A stretch of DNA of 64,000 bases, taken from Parahaliea mediterranea (lineage in GTDB: Bacteria > Pseudomonadota > Gammaproteobacteria > Pseudomonadales > Halieaceae). The stretch covers positions 62,001-126,000 of the forward strand of contig NZ_JAFKCZ010000014.1 of assembly GCF_017255185.1 (NCBI RefSeq), given 5' to 3'. Numbering within the stretch: the first letter of the stretch is position 1; each line of letters begins with the position of its first letter. This document shows positions 17,708 to 26,256 of this stretch, piece by piece. A model generated the notes under the pieces. That model saw only the letters and a program-made list of their open reading frames with translations. It did no database searches and had not been told where the DNA came from. Made by a program: the position numbers and the translations under genes.

Positions 17708-18470
17708 CGATGGCATCAAGAAAACACTGATCGTTGCGTTCTCCCTGTGCATCGTGTGCTCGGTGGTGGTGTCCACCGCCGCGGTGGTGCTCAAGCCCAC
17801 CCAGGAGGCCAACAAGACCCTCGATCGCAAGCGCAACATTCTCGCCGCCGCCGGCATGCTGGAGGAGGGCGCGTCCATCGAGGAGCAGTTCAAGCAGGTT
17901 GAAACCCGTATCGTCGACCTGCGTACCGGCAAGTTCAGCGACGCCGTGGACCCGGCTTCCTACGACCAGCGCAAGGCCTCCAAGGACCCGTCCCGGTCGA
18001 AGACCCTGAGCCAGGACGAGGACATTGCCAAGATCAAGCGCCGCGTCGACCTGGCCGAGGTCTACCTGGTGAATGACAGCGCCGGTGAACTGGACAAGAT
18101 CATCCTGCCGGTGCACGGCTACGGGCTGTGGTCCACGCTCTACGGCTTCATGGCCCTGGAGTCCGACCTCAATACCGTGGTCGGCCTGGGCTTCGCCGAG
18201 CACGGCGAAACCCCCGGGCTCGGCGGCGAGGTGGACAACCCCAGCTGGAAAGCCAAGTGGCCCGGCAAGAAAGTGTACCGCGACGGCGAGGTCGAACTGC
18301 AGCTGATCAAGGGCACGGTCGATCCGTCGAGCTCCAGCGCCCAGTGGCAGGTCGACGGCCTGTCCGGCGCCACCCTGACCTCCAACGGGGTGTCCAACCT
18401 GGTGCAGTTCTGGCTCGGCGAGCAGGGCTACCAGCCGTTTATCGAAAACCTGAAAGCCGGGGAGGCCTGA
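17697..18470 (+). CDS. nqrC: Na+-translocating NADH-quinone reductase subunit C
   Basis: A 257-residue subunit starting at GTG 17697 inside the end of nqrB. One N-terminal TM helix (about 9-33) anchors a periplasmic FMN-binding domain. The flavinylation motif is [13 protein letters not shown] near residue 221, with the second Thr-type acceptor for covalent [18 protein letters not shown] is the family's conserved loop. NqrC passes electrons from the cluster/FMN chain through the membrane to NqrB. Confidence 0.97.
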   Translation: MSSNDGIKKTLIVAFSLCIVCSVVVSTAAVVLKPTQEANKTLDRKRNILAAAGMLEEGASIEEQFKQVETRIVDLRTGKFSDAVDPASYDQRKASKDPSRSKTLSQDEDIAKIKRRVDLAEVYLVNDSAGELDKIILPVHGYGLWSTLYGFMALESDLNTVVGLGFAEHGETPGLGGEVDNPSWKAKWPGKKVYRDGEVELQLIKGTVDPSSSSAQWQVDGLSGATLTSNGVSNLVQFWLGEQGYQPFIENLKAGEA

Positions 18471-18471
18471 G

Positions 18472-19134
18472 ATGTCCGAGATGAAAGAAACTCTCGTTCA
18501 GCCGATTCTGCGCAATAACCCGATCGCGCTGCAGATCCTGGGGATCTGTTCCGCGCTGGCGGTCACCACCTCCATGTCGGTGACCGTGGTGATGTGTATC
18601 GCCCTGACCAGCGTAACCGCGTTCTCCAACCTGTTTATCTCGCTGATCCGCAAGCAGATTCCCGGCAGCATCCGCATCATCGTGCAGATGATCATTATCG
18701 CCTCGCTGGTGATCGTGGTGGACCAGGTGCTCAAGGCCTACGCCTTCGAGATCAGCAAGCAGCTGTCCGTGTTCGTCGGGCTGATCATCACCAACTGCAT
18801 CGTGATGGGCCGCGCCGAGGCCTTCGCCATGAAGAATCCGCCGCTGCCCAGCTTCGTCGACGGTATCGGCAACGGCCTGGGCTACAGCGTGGTGCTGCTG
18901 GTGGTGGCGTTCTTCCGCGAGCTGTTTGGCGCCGGCAAGCTGTTCGGCATGCAGATCCTGCCCGTGGTCACCGAGGGTGGCTGGTACAACCCCAACGGCC
19001 TGATGCTGCTGGCGCCCAGCGCCTTCTTCCTGATCGGCCTGTTCATCTGGGCCCTGCGCAGCTGGGACAAGAGCCAGGTGGAAGAGCCCGACTTCAAGAT
19101 GGCCAAGCACACCACAGTCGAGGAGGCTGCGTAA
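18472..19134 (+). CDS. nqrD: Na+-translocating NADH-quinone reductase subunit D
   Basis: A 220-residue integral membrane protein with six TM helices, starting [31 protein letters not shown] (the first part is diagnostic). NqrD and NqrE are homologous inverted halves holding an intramembrane Fe site; the [15 protein letters not shown] segment supplies one of the conserved Cys. It is separated from nqrC by one base and abuts nqrE directly. Confidence 0.97.
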   Translation: MSEMKETLVQPILRNNPIALQILGICSALAVTTSMSVTVVMCIALTSVTAFSNLFISLIRKQIPGSIRIIVQMIIIASLVIVVDQVLKAYAFEISKQLSVFVGLIITNCIVMGRAEAFAMKNPPLPSFVDGIGNGLGYSVVLLVVAFFRELFGAGKLFGMQILPVVTEGGWYNPNGLMLLAPSAFFLIGLFIWALRSWDKSQVEEPDFKMAKHTTVEEAA

Positions 19135-19743
<609 letters not shown>

Positions 19744-19761
19744 GCGGGGTAAGAGTTAATT

Positions 19762-20985
19762 ATGGATATGACTATTTTGTTGGGCGTCGGCATGTTCACC
19801 GCGATCGTGCTGGCGCTGGTGTTCGTCATTCTGTTCGCCCGCTCGCGGCTGGTCAGCAGCGGTGACGTCAGCATCGAGATCAACGGCGAGAAAACCATCA
19901 CCGTGCCGGCGGGCGGCAAGCTGCTGCAGACGCTCTCCGAGACCGGCCTGTTCCTGCCCTCCGCCTGTGGTGGCGGCGGCACCTGCGCCCAGTGCAAGTG
20001 CATCGTCAACGACGGCGGCGGCGCCATGCTGCCCACCGAGGAAGGCCACTTCACCCGTCGCGAGGCCAACGAGGGCTGGCGCCTGTCCTGCCAGACCGCG
20101 GTCAAGCAGGACATGAAGATCCAGGTGCCGGAGGAAGTGTTCGGCGTCAAGCAGTGGGAGTGCACGGTGGAGTCCAACCCCAACGTGGCCACCTTCATCA
20201 AGGAGCTCACCCTGCGCCTGCCGGAAGGCGAGAACGTGGATTTCCGCGCCGGTGGTTACGTGCAGCTGGAGTGCCCCCCGCACCTGGTCAAGTACGCCGA
20301 CTTCGACATCGACGAGGAGTACCGCGGCGACTGGGAGCGCTTTGGCTTCTTCAAGCTGCAGTCCGAGGTCAAGGAGCCGGTGATTCGCGCCTACTCGATG
20401 GCCAACTACCCGGAAGAGAAGGGCGTGGTGAAGTTCAACATCCGTATCGCCACTCCGCCCCCCGGCAGCGAGGGTATCCCCTGCGGCCAGATGTCGTCCT
20501 GGGTGTTCAACCTCAAGCCGGGCGACAAGGTCACCGTGTACGGCCCCTTCGGCGAGTTCTTCGCCAAGGACACCGACGCCGAGATGGTGTTCATCGGCGG
20601 TGGCGCGGGCATGGCGCCCATGCGCTCGCACATTTTCGACCAGCTCAAGCGCCTGGGCAGCAAGCGCAAGATCTCCTTCTGGTACGGCGCCCGCTCGCTG
20701 CGCGAGATGTTCTACCAGGACGAGTACGACCAGCTGGCCGCCGAGAACGACAACTTCAACTGGCACGTGGCCCTGTCGGACCCGCAGCCCGAGGACAACT
20801 GGGAAGGCTACACCGGCTTTATCCACAACGTGCTCTATGAGGAATACCTCAAGGATCACCCGGCCCCCGAGGACTGCGAGTTCTACATGTGCGGGCCGCC
20901 GATGATGAACGCGGCGGTGATCCAGATGCTCACCGAGCTGGGCGTGGAACCCGAAAACATCATGCTCGATGACTTCGGCGGCTGA
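19762..20985 (+). CDS. nqrF: Na+-translocating NADH-quinone reductase subunit F
   Basis: A 407-residue electron-entry subunit. One N-terminal TM (about 4-25) is followed by a ferredoxin domain with cluster Cys at 69, 75, 78 and 110 ([12 protein letters not shown]...SC), then an FAD domain (RAYSMANYP) and an NADH domain ([12 protein letters not shown] and [10 protein letters not shown]). It oxidises NADH and passes electrons via FAD and 2Fe-2S to the membrane subunits. It ends 7 bp before apbE. Confidence 0.98.
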   Translation: MDMTILLGVGMFTAIVLALVFVILFARSRLVSSGDVSIEINGEKTITVPAGGKLLQTLSETGLFLPSACGGGGTCAQCKCIVNDGGGAMLPTEEGHFTRREANEGWRLSCQTAVKQDMKIQVPEEVFGVKQWECTVESNPNVATFIKELTLRLPEGENVDFRAGGYVQLECPPHLVKYADFDIDEEYRGDWERFGFFKLQSEVKEPVIRAYSMANYPEEKGVVKFNIRIATPPPGSEGIPCGQMSSWVFNLKPGDKVTVYGPFGEFFAKDTDAEMVFIGGGAGMAPMRSHIFDQLKRLGSKRKISFWYGARSLREMFYQDEYDQLAAENDNFNWHVALSDPQPEDNWEGYTGFIHNVLYEEYLKDHPAPEDCEFYMCGPPMMNAAVIQMLTELGVEPENIMLDDFGG

Positions 20986-20992
20986 TCACCTG

Positions 20993-22072
20993 ATGGCCAG
21001 GCGAAAAAGCCACTCTCCGGGGTGGCTTTTTTGTGTCGGGCTGGCGCTCGCGCTGGTCCTGGCGGGTTGCGGGTCCGGCGCTGGCGAGGCGGTGCGGCTC
21101 GACGGCCGCACCATGGGCACCACCTGGAGCGTGACCTACTCGCCGGCGGGCGGCGCGCCCCCCGCGGAGTCGGTCCGGGAGGCGCTGCAGGCGCGGCTGG
21201 ACGGTGTTAACGCCAGCATGTCCACCTACCGCGATGACTCGGAAATCACCCGCTTCAACGGTGCGCCGGTGGGGGAGTGGTTCACCGTCAGCGAGGCTTT
21301 CCTGACGGTGCTGGGCGCCGCGCTGGATATCGGGGCGCGCAGCGAGGGCGCCTACGACGTGACCGTGGCGCCGCTGGTCGACCTCTGGGGCTTCGGCCCG
21401 GGGGCGGGCGCCGGCGGCGTGCCGGACGCGGCGGCGATCGCGGCCCTGCGGCCGCAAGTCGGCCAGCGCTACCTGGAAATTGACCGCGCGGCCTCGCGGG
21501 TGCGCAAGACGCGCGCGGTCAGCGTGGATTTTTCCTCCATCGCCAAGGGCTATGCGGTGGATGAGCTGGCGCGCTACCTGCTCGGGCAACAAATCGCGGA
21601 TTTCCTGGTCGAAGTGGGGGGCGAGATGCGTTTGTCCGGCAGCAGCCCACGGGGCGATGCCTGGCGTATCGCCGTCGAGCAACCCACCGCCGGCGCGCGG
21701 GCGCCGGCGGTGGCGCTGCGGCCAGGGGACGCGGCGGTGGCCACTTCCGGCGACTACCGCAATTTCTTCGAGATGGACGGACGGCGCTACTCCCACAGCA
21801 TCGACCCGCGCAGCGGTTACCCGGTGGCCCACGACCTGGTGTCGGTGACCGTGGTGGCGGACACCGCGATGGTCGCGGACGCCTGGGCCACGGCGCTGGA
21901 GGTGCTGGGCGCCGAGGACGCCATGAGAGTGGCCAACGCCCAGGCGTTGGCGGTATATTTTATCCGGCGGCAGGGGGATGACTTTGTCGCCAGCCACAGC
22001 GCGAGCTTCGCCCCCTATCTGGAAGGGCCGGACGGCGCCACGACACAGGGGCAGGGTGCCCCCGAGAGGTAA
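20993..22072 (+). CDS. apbE: FAD:protein FMN transferase ApbE
   Basis: A 359-residue lipoprotein; start ATG 20993, with lipobox LAGC at about residues 21-24 after a hydrophobic signal. An in-frame upstream start at 20969 would overlap nqrF. The conserved DGRTMGTTWSVTY, MSTYRDDSEITRFN, LVDLWGFGPG, KGYAVDELARYL and SHSIDPRSGYPV blocks mark ApbE, which attaches FMN to Thr in (S/T)GAT motifs of NqrB and NqrC. The operon position fits exactly that job. Its first codons overlap a terminator-like hairpin. Confidence 0.96.
   Translation: MARRKSHSPGWLFCVGLALALVLAGCGSGAGEAVRLDGRTMGTTWSVTYSPAGGAPPAESVREALQARLDGVNASMSTYRDDSEITRFNGAPVGEWFTVSEAFLTVLGAALDIGARSEGAYDVTVAPLVDLWGFGPGAGAGGVPDAAAIAALRPQVGQRYLEIDRAASRVRKTRAVSVDFSSIAKGYAVDELARYLLGQQIADFLVEVGGEMRLSGSSPRGDAWRIAVEQPTAGARAPAVALRPGDAAVATSGDYRNFFEMDGRRYSHSIDPRSGYPVAHDLVSVTVVADTAMVADAWATALEVLGAEDAMRVANAQALAVYFIRRQGDDFVASHSASFAPYLEGPDGATTQGQGAPER
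21008..21032 (+). terminator. intrinsic terminator-like hairpin in apbE codons 6-14
   Basis: AGCCAC (21008-21013) pairs with GTGGCT (21022-21027) around an 8-base loop, followed by a run of six T. It lies just after nqrF but inside the start of apbE, so it would attenuate read-through from nqrA-F into apbE and nqrM. Confidence 0.6.
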
Positions 22073-22074
22073 GC

Positions 22075-22317
22075 ATGGCCATTTTCCTGATCAGTGCACT
22101 GGTATTTGCGATGGTTATCGCCGCCATGGCGGTGGGTGTGATCGCCGGCCGCGAGCCCATCAAGGGTTCCTGCGGCGGCATCGGCGCCCTGGGTATCGAC
22201 CAGTCCTGCGAAATCTGTGGCGGCGACCCCAAGCGCTGCGACGAGGAGACCCGCGACGGGAACGAGCAGGCTGTCGCCGGCAAGCGCGAGCTGTTCTACG
22301 CCGCCGATAAAAAATAA
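22075..22317 (+). CDS. nqrM: NqrM, Na+-NQR maturation factor (DUF539)
   Basis: An 80-residue protein with one N-terminal TM (about 3-25) and a Cys-rich tail: SCGGIGALGIDQSCEICGGDPKRC, four Cys. NqrM is needed for Na+-NQR assembly, probably delivering iron to the NqrD/E site. It lies 2 bp after apbE, the usual nqrABCDEF-apbE-nqrM order. Confidence 0.93.
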   Translation: MAIFLISALVFAMVIAAMAVGVIAGREPIKGSCGGIGALGIDQSCEICGGDPKRCDEETRDGNEQAVAGKRELFYAADKK

Positions 22318-22344
22318 CCTCCACCATTCGGGAACGCAGGGATT

Positions 22345-23604
22345 TTGCGGCCAGCTAACGGGATACTCGACCACTACGCTCTGTTTATCGGTCTGCGCTA
22401 CAGCTTCAGCCGCAAACGCAACCGCTTCACCAGCCTCATCGCCATGGTGTCCATGCTCGGCATGGTGCTGGGCGTGGCCAGCCTGGTGACCGTGCTGTCG
22501 GTGATGAACGGCTTTGCCGGCGAGCTGCGCCACCGCATTCTGTCGCTGGTCCCCCACGGTTATATCGAATCCGCCGACGGCATCGCCGACTGGCCCGCGC
22601 TGGCCGCGCGGGTGGCGGGGCAGCCCGGGGTCGAGGCGGTGGCGCCCTACATTACCGACAAGGTGATCTTCGGCGGCCGTCACCTGATGCGCGGCGGCGT
22701 GCTCACCGCTATCGACACCGGCCGCGAGGCCTCGGTCTCACGCATGCCCGCCGCCACTCACCCGGCCGCCCTGGCGGCGCTGGAGGCGGAGCCTTTCACG
22801 GTGATTCTCGGCGCCACCCTGGCCCGGGCCCTGGGCGTGGCGCCGGGGGACCGGGTGGAAGTGACCGTGCCGCGACTCACGGTCACGCCGCTGGGGGTTT
22901 TCCCGCGCAGCAAGCGCCTGCGCGTGGTGGGCCTGTTTGAAGTCGGCGCCCAACCCGATACCTACCAGGCCTATGTGTCGCTGGACACCGGCCAGAAACT
23001 GTTCGCCGAACCCGGTCGGGTCGGCGGCCTGCAGGTCAAGACCGCCGACCTTTACACGGCGCCCGACACCCTCGCCGCGCTGGCGACGGCCCTGCCGCCG
23101 GACCTGGCGGTACGCGACTGGAGCCAGACCCAGGGCTCGCTGTTCCGCGCGGTCAAAATGGAGAAAATCATGGTCAGCCTGTTGCTGCTCAGTGTGGTCG
23201 CGGTGGCGGCCTTCAATATCGTGTCCACCCTGGTGATGTCGGTGGCGGAGAAACGCCGGGATATCGCCGTGCTGCGCACCATGGGCGCCAGCGCCAGGGG
23301 CGTGATGGCGGTGTTTGTCGCCCACGGCCTGGGACTGGCCGGCGCGGGTATCGGCGCCGGCGCGGTATTGGGGGTATTGCTGGCGACCTACATCGCCCCG
23401 GTCACCGCGTTTTTCGAGGGCCTGCTCGGGGTGAAACTGTTCGACCCCAGCGTGTACTTCATCAGCGAGCTGCCGTCCTCCCTGCAGTGGGGCGATGTGC
23501 TGGCGGTGGTGCTGGCCTCGCTATTGCTCAGCCTGGTGGCCACGTTGTACCCGGCCTGGCGCGCGGCGCGGATCGCCCCGGCGGAGGTGCTGCGCTATGA
23601 GTGA
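22345..23604 (+). CDS. lolC: lipoprotein-releasing ABC transporter permease LolC
   Basis: About 419 residues; the best start I can see is TTG 22345, because no ATG/GTG precedes the conserved YALFIGLRYSFSRKRNRF block. MacB/LolC architecture: TM1 (FTSLIAMVSMLGMVLGVASLVTVLSVMNGF), a large periplasmic domain, then three C-terminal TMs (KIMVSLLLLSVVAVAAFNIVSTL and following). It overlaps lolD by 8 bp. With LolD and LolE it extracts mature lipoproteins from the inner membrane for LolA. The lipoproteins encoded here (YfiB, ApbE, the DUF4397 protein) are among potential clients. Confidence 0.93.
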   Translation: MRPANGILDHYALFIGLRYSFSRKRNRFTSLIAMVSMLGMVLGVASLVTVLSVMNGFAGELRHRILSLVPHGYIESADGIADWPALAARVAGQPGVEAVAPYITDKVIFGGRHLMRGGVLTAIDTGREASVSRMPAATHPAALAALEAEPFTVILGATLARALGVAPGDRVEVTVPRLTVTPLGVFPRSKRLRVVGLFEVGAQPDTYQAYVSLDTGQKLFAEPGRVGGLQVKTADLYTAPDTLAALATALPPDLAVRDWSQTQGSLFRAVKMEKIMVSLLLLSVVAVAAFNIVSTLVMSVAEKRRDIAVLRTMGASARGVMAVFVAHGLGLAGAGIGAGAVLGVLLATYIAPVTAFFEGLLGVKLFDPSVYFISELPSSLQWGDVLAVVLASLLLSLVATLYPAWRAARIAPAEVLRYE

Positions 23605-24280
23605 CGCGGTGCTGGTGTGCGAGGATCTCTCCCGCGCCTATGTCGACGGCGACCGCACGGTGCAGGTGCTGGATCGGGTGGCGTTCAGGCTGATGCCCGG
23701 TGAGCAGGTGGCCATCGTGGGCGCCTCGGGCTCGGGCAAGTCGACCCTGCTCAACCTGCTGGGCGGGCTCGACGACCCCAGCACCGGCCGCGTGCTGATG
23801 GCAGGGCGCGACCTGGCGGAGCTGGGCGAGCGCGAGCGCTGCCGCCTGCGCAACGAACGCCTGGGTTTTGTCTACCAGTTTCACCACCTGCTGCCGGAGT
23901 TCGACGCGCGGGAGAACGTGGCCATGCCGCTGCTGATCGCCGGTGTCGCCCGCGGCGAGGCCTGGCGCCGGGCCGAGGCCATGCTGGAGCGCGTGGGCAT
24001 GGGGCACCGCCTGAGCCACCGTCCCGGCCAGCTTTCCGGGGGCGAACGCCAGCGGGTGGCGATTGCCAGGGCCCTGGTAACCGCCCCCGATTGTGTGCTG
24101 ATGGACGAGCCCACCGGCAACCTGGACCCGAAATCGGCGGAGCAGTTGCTGTCCCTGATCGACGAGCTGGGTCGCGAAAGCGCGGCCTTCGTGGTGGTGA
24201 CCCACGACCCGGATATCGCCGCGCGCATGCACCGCACCCTCGAATTGCACGAGGGCCAGTTGCGGGAAATGCCCCGGTGA
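23597..24280 (+). CDS. lolD: lipoprotein-releasing ABC transporter ATPase LolD
   Basis: A 227-residue ABC ATPase, start ATG 23597 within the lolC end. Walker A GASGSGKST, Q-loop YQFHHLLPEFDARENVAMPLL (a LolD hallmark), signature LSGGERQRVAIARAL, Walker B VLMDEPTGNLD and H-loop THD are all intact. It powers LolCE-mediated lipoprotein release. Confidence 0.96.
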   Translation: MSDAVLVCEDLSRAYVDGDRTVQVLDRVAFRLMPGEQVAIVGASGSGKSTLLNLLGGLDDPSTGRVLMAGRDLAELGERERCRLRNERLGFVYQFHHLLPEFDARENVAMPLLIAGVARGEAWRRAEAMLERVGMGHRLSHRPGQLSGGERQRVAIARALVTAPDCVLMDEPTGNLDPKSAEQLLSLIDELGRESAAFVVVTHDPDIAARMHRTLELHEGQLREMPR

Positions 24281-24338
24281 GGATTCCCGTGGTTTGGCGC
24301 ATCGCAACGCCCGCCCGGCGCCACCGGGGGATGCCCGG

Positions 24339-25586
24339 GTGAGCGCCTACGAAATCCTGCGCATCGCGCTGCGCTACACCTTCGCCTTCGGCAAGGGGCA
24401 TCTGTCGACGTTCCTGTCCTCGCTGTCGACCCTCGGTCTGATCCTGGCCATCACCCTGTTGATCACCGTGTTGTCGGTGATGAACGGCTTCGACAAGGAA
24501 ATGCGCGAGCGCATCCTGTCCCTGGTGCCCCATATCAGCGTGCAAGGTTACGACGGCGTGCCGGATTGGCGGTCACAGGCCGAACGGATGGCCGAGCACC
24601 CCGACGTGCGTTCGGTGCGACCCTTCGTGGCGTTTGACGCACTTTTCCTGCGCGGCGGCGATATCGAGACGACCCGCGGCCTGGGCCTGGATGCGAGTCC
24701 GGCGGCGGCGCGGGAGGGCCTGCTGTCGGCCCTGTCCCCGGCGGCGCTGGCGCGCTTTCGCGATCAGGCGGACGGCCTGGTGCTGGGCGCCGGCGTGGCC
24801 GAGCGCCTGGGCGCGACGGTGGGCGACCGGCTCACCCTGATCGTGCCCAGCCTGGACGGCGGCGGCGCGGCCAGCGCCGCGCGCTTTGAAAGCGTGGTGT
24901 TGAGCGCGGTGCTGGAGACCGGCACCGAGCTGGACCAGTCCACCGCGGTACTGCATCTGGCGCGCGCGGCCGAGCTGGCGGGCCTGGATGGCGGTGTCAG
25001 CGGGCTGCAGGTAGGCATCCGCGATATTTTCGACGTGGCCCGGGTGGGGTGGGAGCTGGTGCAAAACCTGCCGCCGGGCTATTACAGCCGCAACTGGATG
25101 CAGTCCCACGGCAACCTGTACGCCGCGATCCAGCTGTCGCGGGATCTGGTTTCCATCCTGCTGTTCTCCATTATCGCCGTCGCCGCCTTCAACGTGGTGT
25201 CGTCCCTGGTGCTGGTGGTGTTCGACAAACAGGGCGATATCGCCATTCTGCGCACACTGGGCGCGTCGGCGGGTAATATCGCCTGGGTATTCGTGCTGCA
25301 GGGCGCCCTGATCGGCCTGGTGGGCGTGGCCCTGGGTTGCCTGTGCGGGGTGCTGTTGAGCCTGGCGGTGCCGGAGCTGGTGGCCGGCCTGGAGAGCCTG
25401 CTCGATTACCGCTTTCTCAGTACCGATGTCTACCCGGTGTCCTTCCTGCCGGTGGACGTGTTGCCGGGGGATGTGTTGCTGGTGGGTGGGGTGGCCTTCG
25501 CCATGTGCGTACTGGCGGCGATCTATCCCGCGCTGCGGGCCGCGAAACTGGCGCCGGCGCTTATCCTTCACCAGGAGGCGAGCTGA
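24339..25586 (+). CDS. lolE: lipoprotein-releasing ABC transporter permease LolE
   Basis: A 415-residue permease. GTG 24339 (SAYEILRIALRYTFAFGKGH) is preferred; an upstream in-frame TTG at 24294 would add a poorly conserved stretch. Same architecture as LolC: TM1 (STLGLILAITLLITVLSVMNGF), periplasmic domain, and three C-terminal TMs. It is homologous to the lolC product with strong local similarity (VLSVMNGF...RILSLVPH). A 58-bp gap follows lolD. Its end overlaps the convergent DUF2062 gene by 26 bp. Confidence 0.93.
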   Translation: MSAYEILRIALRYTFAFGKGHLSTFLSSLSTLGLILAITLLITVLSVMNGFDKEMRERILSLVPHISVQGYDGVPDWRSQAERMAEHPDVRSVRPFVAFDALFLRGGDIETTRGLGLDASPAAAREGLLSALSPAALARFRDQADGLVLGAGVAERLGATVGDRLTLIVPSLDGGGAASAARFESVVLSAVLETGTELDQSTAVLHLARAAELAGLDGGVSGLQVGIRDIFDVARVGWELVQNLPPGYYSRNWMQSHGNLYAAIQLSRDLVSILLFSIIAVAAFNVVSSLVLVVFDKQGDIAILRTLGASAGNIAWVFVLQGALIGLVGVALGCLCGVLLSLAVPELVAGLESLLDYRFLSTDVYPVSFLPVDVLPGDVLLVGGVAFAMCVLAAIYPALRAAKLAPALILHQEAS

Positions 25587-26130
25587 CCTCGGCGGCCCCT
25601 GCCGCCGCGGCCCGGGCCTGTCGCCTGAGCTTGCGCTGCTTCCAGTGGCTGGCCACGCGCCAGCGCCACAGCATGCTGATCACGAAGTAACCCAGCGACC
25701 CAAAGAACAGGCCGCAGACCAGGCAGCCCAGCAGGAAGGGCTCCCAGATCGCGCCCAGGCTGCTGCCCACCCACTCCCAGCTCAACTGGAAGCGCACGAA
25801 CTGCACCGGCACATCGATCAGCAGGGCCCCCACGCGGTAGGCCAGGTAGTAGACCGCCGGCATGGTCAGCGGGTTGGTGATCCAGATCAGGCCCACCGCC
25901 AGGGGCAGGTTGCAGCGCACCAGGATGGCCAGTAGAGCGGCGATGATCATCTGCCCCGGCAGCGGGATAAAGGCCACGAACAGGCCGATAAAAAACGCCA
26001 TCGACGCCGAGTAGCGGTTGATGTGCCAGAGATTGGTCTGGTAGATCCACTCGCCGAGAATCCCCAATGCCTTGATCTCCCGCACGCGCGCGGGGGAGGG
26101 TACCAGTTGCTTGAGGGTATGCTTGGGCAT
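25561..26130 (-). CDS. DUF2062 membrane protein
   Basis: 189 residues with start ATG 26130. Residues about 45-75 (ASMAFFIGLFVAFIPLPGQMIIAALLAILVRCNLP) and 80-120 (ITNPLTMPAVYYLAYRVGALLI) are the conserved DUF2062 hydrophobic segments, followed by a C-terminal TM and a basic tail. The family is of unknown function in the inner membrane; it sits at this same spot (PA2985) in Pseudomonas. It converges on lolE and is divergent from comEC. Confidence 0.88.
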   Translation of the reverse strand: MPKHTLKQLVPSPARVREIKALGILGEWIYQTNLWHINRYSASMAFFIGLFVAFIPLPGQMIIAALLAILVRCNLPLAVGLIWITNPLTMPAVYYLAYRVGALLIDVPVQFVRFQLSWEWVGSSLGAIWEPFLLGCLVCGLFFGSLGYFVISMLWRWRVASHWKQRKLRRQARAAAAGAAEVSSPPGEG

Positions 26131-26256
26131 TGCGGCTGGTCTGATTGGATATGTCATCCCGCCGGCGGCTGTGGTCGACTGGGGGAGCACTCACGCGACC
26201 CCAGCCAGCTGCCAGCGGCCCGTTATTATGCCCACATTGCCACGGCTTGCCCACCG

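Noticed and set aside
14999-17932. A 977-codon minus-strand open frame across nqrA and nqrB
   Set aside because: It is antisense to two fully conserved genes and has a low-complexity His/Gly/Val-rich product, so it is a shadow frame.
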